Assembly (NCBI RefSeq): GCF_003369915.1
Contig: NC_046677.1
Coordinates: forward strand, 19,052,913-19,116,912
Origin: Drosophila miranda
Taxonomy: Eukaryota; Arthropoda; Insecta; Diptera; Drosophilidae
Length of the DNA: 64,000 nt
Direction of reading: 5' to 3'
The notes beneath the pieces are model-generated. The model was not told where the DNA came from and searched no databases. It saw nothing but the letters and a program-made list of their open reading frames with translations. The position numbers were made by a program, and so were the translations under genes. This document shows, in pieces, positions 56,625 to 64,000 of the stretch (position 1 is the stretch's first letter; every line of letters starts with the position of its first letter).

Positions 56625-59600
56625 ATGGATTCAAAATACTTGCTGACCAAAAACTCTGAGATCGGGTTTAATTCGACGAATTTTGCAACTAAGCGCAAAG
56701 CTGAAACAGTCAAATTGGATATGCACGGTAAAAATAAATTTAATTACACTCGTTCAACGTCTCGAAATATACCACCAGCTTCACCGGCTATTAAAAGAAA
56801 TTGCATTGGACAAAAAAGTAAATCGCTACCAGTGTTCAACTGCCGGCAAAGAATATTAAAGGAGATAGAAATGAACGACACTGTGTTAATAATGAGTGAA
56901 ACAGGATCAGGAAAAACAACACAAATTCCGCAGTTTCTTCTACATGCAGGGTATGCCAAGAGTTCCATGATCTGTATTACTCAGCCTCGTCGAGTAGCAG
57001 CAATAACAGTTGCAAGACGTGTTGCGCAGGAGCTGTCAAGCAGTATTGGCGATATTGTAGGATATACAGTTCGATTCGAGGATGTTACCACAAAGAATAC
57101 AAAAATTCGTTATCTGACAGATGGTGTATTGTTACGAGAGTCTATAGAAGACCGCCTTTTGCTTAAATATTCTGTGATTATTCTGGATGAAGCTCATGAA
57201 AGAACTGTAAATGCCGACTTACTATTTGGAATAGTAAAAGAAGCTCAGAAAGAAAGAAGTAGAAAAAATATACCCAATTTAAAAGTGGTGATTACTTCAG
57301 CGACGATGGATATTGATCATTTCGGAAAATATTTCAAGTGTAAGGGATTGTATTTGGAAGGAAGGACGCACCCCGTCCGTGTGATGCATACCAAGGAGCC
57401 ACATGATGACTATGTCCACGCGATACTGGTTACGCTGTTTCATATTCATCGCACTGAACCAATCAAGTATGTATGCAAAACAATAATATGCTTAAAATCT
57501 GGGTAAAATTAATAGGAATTTCACTGGGGGAGTGCGACCAATTCTCGACGCCATAATTTCTAGGGATATGTCGTTCCCACGGCTAGACTGACACATGTAG
57601 TGTTAAAGCGTCTTAATTTAGCGAATTTCAATCATATTGAAATTCATCCTAGTCTCAGTTCAAAGCCTCAACGATGTTTCAGTTTTTACTTTTTGCTCTC
57701 GGGTGCTTCCTTCGTTGATTGGAGAAAATTCTTGGTGTGGTTTTTGTGCAAAACTTGATCAAGAGTTCACGTAGTTAGCCCTGGTTTGTTGAGCCGCATA
57801 AACTTCACGATGCCAATTAGATCCACTAGAAACTATATACCTTCCGTTTTGTAGATCGAATTATTCCTTGCGTGACCCGTTTAGGGTCTTATGCTCGGAT
57901 TACAATTCCCTCTGCCATATTATAACTACCAATTATTTCCTTTCTCTTCTTAAATTAATACTGCTCACGTACATTTCCCGTAATTAGTTATTGTATTTCT
58001 ATTTTTAATGCATGCTTAGTTATTTTAGTAAGTTTAGTTCTAATTTTCCTCGAATATTAGTCTAACATCTATCCCTCCTGGAGGACGTATGCGTTCCTGT
58101 ATGGGATCCGCGCGTAACAGTCTTCTGCTGGTGTCGCATGGGCCACCACAATTAATCTAGCTTTCACAGCAACCATCGGTTCAAAGCAGGTGTCATCAAC
58201 CTGCGGATTTAAACCTATTTATGTAAAATAAAATATATAATTAATATAGCTAATACTAATCAAAAACCACAACACTGAAACAAAATTTCTAAATTGTAAC
58301 TTTTTGCTCTCCGTCTCAAAGGATTCCCGACTCCTTGTTCAAATCCTTTCGAAGCAAGCTTTTCTCTTTTTTAATTTAGCTGTTTTAATTTAAAATTATT
58401 GAATCACTTTACAGCCATGACGTTTTAATCTTCTTAACTGGGCAAGACGAAATTGAATCATTAGCTCAGCAAATTCGAAAGCTTGAAAAGGTGAGTTTTT
58501 CTACGAAATACAACTTTGGATGATAGTCCACTATAAAGGAAAAAAAGAAAATTATACCATTTAAACCCGCACATTTGCAAAAACGTTAAATATTATTATT
58601 ATTACATATAAGAGAAGTTTACAAAGCTTAACTAACTTGGATGGTTTAGTGCTGGATACAAGGACTTCGGCTATGTTATTTGACATTGTATTGGCGGTGG
58701 CGGCTTATTTACACATTATCCTATGTTGTATATTAGCCTAATTATAAGTAATTTAGTAAGTAGTTTATGCATTATTGTATACATTGCTTTAGTTATCTTT
58801 TACATTTTGTGGTACATTTTTGATGTTTTTCTGTAGGATATGGTTGTATTATAATATTGGAAAAAAAGGGCAGCATGGTGGTAGGTTATGGTTAATTTAA
58901 TGATGATGATTCAAATAAGAGTGGCCTAAACTCTGCTAAACTTTTGGTGGAAGAATCCAAAGTAGTCGCCAACTTGTGATTTATCCAAATTTTGCGCTAC
59001 GATTGACTGCAGTGGGTAAGGTTTTGTTTCTGTCCTGTCGGGAATTCTACTTTCAGGTATCTATTTATACCTGTTGAATTTATGTTTGGCATAAGAACAA
59101 GAGGCATTTATGCCTGCAGGACTAGGGATCCACATTATTTGTGTTTTAGTTGATTTTGTTGGGGTAAAACTGTTACTTATTTTGTTTTAATGGAGGCGAT
59201 AGCCGGAGGACGACTGATTGCTCTGTATTGAAGGTTCCCATAGTGTTATTTAAAATTTTATGATACAATATTATGTTATACCATAATAATATCACAATGG
59301 TTATAAAATGCTTTTTTATTTTCTTTCTTAGATAAATACAAATGGACCCACTAATATTCGTGTTTATACACTGTACGCGCAATTATCACACAGCATGCAG
59401 CTGGAATGCTTTTTACCGGGTCCGTCAAATATGCGGAAAGTTGTTTTGGCTACAAATATAGCTGAAACGTCGATTACCATACCTGGTATACGCTGCGTCA
59501 TCGATTGTGGATTTGTAAAAGAAAAATTGTTTAATTCCGTTGACGGAATTGATATTTTAAAAGCAGTTCGAATATCACGGGCACAAGCATGGCAACGGAC

Positions 59601-60559
59601 TGGACGGGCAGGTCGTGATGCACCTGGAGTGTGTTACCGGGCATATACAAAAAGTGAAATGGACTCTTTTCTGAGCTCGACTCAGCCGGAAATTCTTAGA
59701 GCAAACCCAACATCAACAGTGCTGCAGCTTTTGGCTATGGACATAGATTGCAATAATTTTGATTTCTTAGACGCTCCACTAGAAGAAGCCCTGATAAGTG
59801 CATATAGAAGTTTGGATGGTCTTGGGGCTATCGAATATGGACCTATATCACACATTACTCCTTTAGGTCGTTTAATGTCCCAGTATCCATTAGATCCCAA
59901 ATATTCAAAATTATTAACATCAGCTTCAAAGTTCGGCTGTATGGAGGAAATATTACGTCTGGTTTCTGTCCTTTCCAGTGATAATATTTTTGTTTCAAGC
60001 AACGATAAAAACGAATTGGCCACACTTGCACATGCCAAATTTCACTCTAAGCATGGAGATCATTTAACGCTGCTAAATGTTTATAATTTATTTATAAAGG
60101 CAGAAAAGCCGAAGGTAAGAGCCAACTTTTTTTGATTAACATTAATATTTATGAATTTATTTCGTTTATTTTTTTTAGGTGTGGTGTCACGACAATTTTT
60201 TAAATTATCGCTGCCTAATATACGCCCGTAACGTTTGTCGCCAATTGTCAGAAATAAGCCTGCGATTGGGCCTGACTATAAACAGCTCCGAAAACATTGA
60301 ATCGTTTAAAAAATGTCTTTTGAGTGGATTTTTCGAGAATGTTGCTATATTGCAAAAGGACGGTTCTTATTTGACTTGTTCCGGACATCTTAAGGCTAAA
60401 ATGCATCCTTCAAGTGTCTTTCACCTAAAGTACAAACCAAAATGTATATTGTTTACTCAAATGGTTCAGACGGATAGTAACTTTCTTCGGCAAGTCACAG
60501 ATGTCTTTATAGACTGGGCTAAAGAAGTGGTACCTTGTCTTAAAAATGGTCTAAAATAA
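56625..60559 (+). CDS. DEAH-box RNA helicase, DHX33 type
   Basis: Four coding exons, 56625-57466, 58415-58490, 59332-60114 and 60179-60559, join in phase to 693 residues; human DHX33 has 707. DHX33 is a nucleolar/cytoplasmic DEAH helicase linked to rRNA synthesis and translation. Motif I is SETGSGKT (91-98), followed by Ia TQPRRVAA (119-126), II DEAH (188-191) and III SAT (225-227). The short second exon carries FLTGQDEIE. Exon 3 has TNIAETSIT (347-355) and motif VI QRTGRAGR (394-401), then the HA2 winged-helix/ratchet region. Exon 4 is the OB-fold end (..HPSSVFHLKYKPKCILFTQMVQT). Start: the ATG at 56625, the first in frame. Introns 1 and 2 (0.95 and 0.84 kb) hold repeat-derived sequence. By recollection this is fly CG4901, a near neighbour of Prosalpha6 and BCS1. 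Confidence 0.94.
57467..58414. other. Helicase intron 1
   Basis: From about 57510 to 58210 the text is less AT-rich than a normal fly intron (for example GGGGGAGTGCGACCAATTCT and CCCTCCTGGAGGACGTATGC). It looks like an inserted retroelement piece, but no coding motif or repeat end was identified. Confidence 0.4.
58491..59331. other. Helicase intron 2
   Basis: AT-rich, with a few TTATTATTATTA runs and no recognisable element or gene. Confidence 0.4.
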
Positions 60560-62007
60560 AATACAAAATTGATACATTTTTTTCCTAGTCGAGAAAATAT
60601 TCTGTTAATGGTCAATTATTCTGAAGTAATTATTATTTTGTTGTTGTTGTTCAATATGTTAATAAAAAGAAGGGACTGAAGGAAGGAAGCTAAAACCGTT
60701 CGGTACACGCCAGCGACGTCAATATTGAATAATTCAACGTCTGCGTAAAAGATGTGTTAGCTAAAATATAGAGTCTCGTGGTTCATGAATAAGGATACAA
60801 GAACGGATTATCTTTATTGATCTTAAATTTACAGTCACGTAATATCCTGAATCGAGGTCGTGGATCTTATTTCTCGGTCGTCTATGGGGCCGCACGGGCC
60901 TGATTTCGCTCGCACATTTTCCAGTATTCTCGTACTTGTTTACTAATGTCCTATGACGAGTCTATCTATAAACTGTCTTCTAAATTTTCAACGCCTTTCT
61001 CACTTCGAGCTACCGGCCAGGGGTCCGCCAGTTGGCCTTGTATCACTGCGTTTTGTTCATCTAGTGTTTGTTCCTCTGGCGCCACTATGTTCCAAGTAGA
61101 TACGATCAATTTTTATGATTCATTTTTATACGTCAATAGAATTTTTCCCGACACGTTAATTTCATAGAGGACAGAAGACCGAGCAATGACCGGTAGTTCT
61201 GTCGAAAATCACCAGACAAAGCCGATATCAGCAGATTCCTTTTTTTGTGCTGCTCCGCTGCTCTTTGCAGCGCGCTGCGTCGACCTCCATTCCTAAGTAG
61301 TGCAAAAGACGCTATCGCTGCAGGTCCATACTTCATGTGTAGTTCCTCTCGAGTTTTTTCACAAAAATGTGTGTTTTAAACTATTAACAAGCTTCAAAGT
61401 CGTGCCAGTCCCGGTACTCAGTTTGTCTATGTATATGCAATGCTATGAGCTGTATCGTCAGAAGATGAGAAAGAGCAAATGAAAGCGCGCGCCAAGACAG
61501 TCAGACAGTCAGTCTTAATTCTTAATCTAATCAAGAATATATGGACTTTATGTCGTCGGAAACGTTTCTTCTGGCTGTTTATCATATTTTTAATAACGAT
61601 CTGAAAATTCCAACTACTAGGCCTGCAACCTAATTTTTTCTCTGTGCTGAGTAAAAAAAACCCCTGTCGCATAGTGTTATCTTCATAAATGAAAAAGATT
61701 TCTCACAACAAAATCTTTTTGTAAGGAATGTTCATATAGTACACATATAATATTGTACACTCTTCATGGATATACAAATCGAAAATATTAATTCATAAAA
61801 TAGGTATATAGGACCAAAACAACTTCGGATGATTATTTTCGCTCCACCTATATGTATAATAATAACTATATAATAGTCTTAAATCTTAAAACATTGAAAT
61901 GGTCAGGTAAATATTTATATATATTGTATTTATATAACAGATCCTTCTTTGCCAAAATAAGTAAAACAATATTAAAAAGATACAAGTAGGATTTTAAGTA
62001 AAAACTT
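60560..62007. other. Convergent intergenic region, retroelement-like
   Basis: Helicase and transporter genes converge here. About 60700-61520 is of mixed composition with repeated sequence-like features (CGTCAATATTGAATAATTCAACG is an imperfect inverted repeat near 60718) and could be a decayed LTR-type fragment. An A-tract followed by TGTCGCATAGTGTTATC (about 61655-61685) repeats a motif from 3.2 kb. No gene was called. Confidence 0.4.
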
Positions 62008-64000
62008 TCACATTGGCTCAGAAATCGTATTGAATTCTCGGTTTGATTTCGGAAAAATTTCAGTTTCTTCATCGGAATGGTCAATTTTGGGTAGTTTTAT
62101 ATTCCAGGACTGAATTTCTGCTGTTCCAAATATTTGATATACAACGTAAGTCAATAAGGAAATTACTGCGCCAACTCCAAAAACCCTTCGCCACTGATCG
62201 ATGGAGTCCTAAAAAAATAATGACACTTAGAAGTTTTAATGCTGTATTGAATATGTATGTAAATGAATGTAAATGCCTTATCTAGTATAAATATATATAT
62301 ATATTGCCGTACATTAGGTACGCAAAAAGGGGGGGGGGGGGATTAAAGCTATGCACTTGCGAACATTAATCGAGCTAACAGTAGGAATCACCCTGTGCAC
62401 TCTACAAAAACTACTCGTCACACTATTATTTCTGTTACTCTTATTGCCTTCACTTTGTCCAACGTCCCATTATGTAAGATACTTGCCGTTTTTGCATCGT
62501 AACATCGTAACAAAAACATGTTCAGAGAGTAAACATTGAAAAATTCAAGCGGAAAGTAATGATGTTCGTTCGAACACTAGTATCCACTATCGAACACATT
62601 CCCCCGAGCACACGCAAGGCAGAACCATTTCTATTCCGACGAACAAAACCACAGAACAAACAGTCTTTTTCAGTAACACAGTCAACTTTTCCTCCGTTAA
62701 TTCTTGATAAAACGCATTCCATCGAGGGTAGTTTTTTTTTTGCTTAAGCTAGTTGTTGTCGCACGAGCGAAGCGACTGTGTAGTCGGGTTGTCCCCTAGT
62801 ATATTCATAAAAAAAATTATAGTTTTATCTTGGAAAATCGTGATATAATCTTGAAATCGTAGTAAATTAGTAACTTAGTCAAGCAACTCCTTTTAGACTT
62901 TCGTTTGAATGCTCTTCTTCTATCGCCCCCGACCGTCGGACTCACAGTCTTGCGTTGATCGTCATAACTAAATCTGCCTACGAACATATGTACATACGTG
63001 TACATTTGATATCTTGTAATAATTTGTATGTATATTAAATTGACACCTCTCGACTCTCTATTTAAAACTTCAGCAGCTATTAAAAGAGCTTAAAAGTTGA
63101 ACGGTTTAGACATTTTCCCCAAAATTAGAAGAAAAAATGATAAAAGAGAATACCAAATGCAAAGAATGGCAATGGCAAAAAATAGACATCACGAAGACAT
63201 CGAACCAATTCCGTAGAATTCAGTGTGCGTAAATGCAATCAATTCGTAGCCAAGACTAACTACTAAATTTCTCAAAACGTGTTACCATATATCTGATTGT
63301 GAGTACAGGGCCCCAAGAATCGTTTGGCTTTGGTAGCTTGGAGCGTATTGTCCATTCTAAACTAAATGTGCAGATTGTTATACACCTAATCTCGTTAAAA
63401 AAAAATGTTGCAATAAATAATGTAATAAAATTACGCTTATAAAAAAGAGCTATCCTAAATAATATATACAATTATTTTTCTTTTAAAAATCACGATGAAA
63501 AAGCTCTTAAGATAACAGTAAACTGTCATTTGCTGTTCTAATACTTAAGTTCGTCCCTGTAGTTGACATTAAAATGGCCTATTTTTTATAAGTAGCGAAT
63601 TATATATTATATTATATATTATAATTTACCTCTTGGGTTACAATAAATCCAGCCGTTAATGGTGAAATAAAAGACGCTGACATATGAATAGTTTGGCAGA
63701 ATGCTAAGACGGCAGCAGAATGTCCATAATTCGGCGCTAAGTCAATTATATTTGCCATTGCTCCTGCATAGGATGCCGTTATAAATATCACTGCTATAAA
63801 CCAAATTGATAATAAAAGATGTATATTATCTACATATCCTATACAGTATATTAATATCCCTGGAATGATCTGTGATAGCGCTGTAAATAACTTTCTCACA
63901 TTAGTAAGATTTAAGACTTTGTACAATATAAATTTATCAGCAATATAACAAAACAATACCGATGAGAAGTATGAGCAAATAAAAGGCATTCCCGATAGAA
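62008..64000 (-). CDS. SLC17-type major-facilitator transporter, 3' part
   Basis: Two coding exons on minus are visible: from the window edge to 63630, and 62008-62208 ending in TGA. They join in phase 0 (VTQE|DSIDQWRRVF). The first part has the MFS pattern of hydrophobic helices with a loop YIADKFI, then LLLSIWFIAVIFITASYAGA, LAPNYGHSAAVLAFCQTIH and the last loops. The end exon gives WRRVFGVGAVISLLTYVVYQ, then IFGTAEIQSW and an acidic tail. These are hallmarks of the SLC17 family (sodium-phosphate/vesicular glutamate/sialin-type organic-anion transporters of plasma or organelle membranes). The 5' two-thirds lie right of the window. The intron 62209-63629 contains microsatellites and no gene. 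The specific fly orthologue is not assigned. Confidence 0.85.
62329..62341. repeat. Poly-G run and adjoining AT microsatellite
   Basis: Thirteen consecutive G bases follow an AAAAA tract, and a TATATATA run lies about 30 bases earlier, all in the transporter intron. Homopolymer G this long is rare in fly DNA and may be length-variable or a sequencing/assembly weak point. Confidence 0.7.

Noticed and set aside
1..64000. tRNA, rRNA or CRISPR-like structures
   Set aside because: No cloverleaf with A/B boxes and no regularly spaced short repeats were found by eye; the only tRNA-related match is the primer-binding site at 35439-35452.

Overview
The window is eukaryotic and almost certainly from a Drosophila species. 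Genes are split by short GT-AG introns, the encoded proteins read like fly orthologues, and the non-coding sequence is AT-rich and full of relics of fly transposon classes (BEL/Pao, Ty3/Gypsy, R1/LOA-like LINEs, a MITE, a complex satellite). No prokaryotic operon, CRISPR array, rRNA or convincing tRNA was seen. I assembled exons by hand, choosing splice sites so that reading phase is kept across every junction. There was no alignment to confirm them.

Layout, left to right: (1) 1-5.6 kb, a tandem duplication of an ionotropic receptor (IR) gene. The first copy has an intact 3' half and the second is a truncated pseudogene. A MITE with long inverted ends lies between them. (2) 5.6-8.1 kb, intergenic sequence with a BEL/Pao relic. 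(3) 8.17-9.47 kb, the mitochondrial AAA protein BCS1 on plus. (4) 10.36-11.31 kb, proteasome subunit alpha6 on minus. (5) 14.8-24.9 kb, a four-exon LMO4-type LIM-only gene with introns swollen by LINE debris. (6) 27.8-39.5 kb, a six-exon dpr-family immunoglobulin gene on plus. Its introns hold a BEL/Pao relic, a young internally deleted Ty3/Gypsy element with 262-bp LTRs, and a LINE relic. (7) 40.8-42.4 kb, a five-unit, ~319-bp tandem satellite. (8) 43.2-43.5 kb, an orphan coding exon I cannot identify. (9) 43.98-54.21 kb, the complete Nipped-B cohesin-loader gene on minus, 23 coding exons, about 2174 residues, with phase closed throughout. (10) 54.97-55.26 kb, a possible 61-residue two-exon gene divergent from Nipped-B. 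(11) 56.6-60.6 kb, a DHX33-type DEAH helicase on plus. (12) 62.0 kb to the right edge, the 3' part of an SLC17-type transporter on minus.

Most of these are single-copy housekeeping genes (respiratory-complex assembly, proteasome, cohesin loading, ribosome-biogenesis helicase) interspersed with neuronal or sensory genes (IR, dpr). They do not form a pathway. The setting resembles repeat-rich sequence near heterochromatin: every long intron or spacer is filled with decayed mobile DNA, while the exons remain intact. Nipped-B is a pericentromeric gene in D. melanogaster, so finding it beside BCS1, alpha6 and the DHX33 homologue is of interest for chromosome evolution.

The most noteworthy items are the IR duplication/pseudogenisation, the non-autonomous Ty3/Gypsy derivative with a tandem-repeat leader, the satellite with alternating unit variants, and three unexplained coding-like pieces (about 8.0, 43.2 and 55.0 kb).
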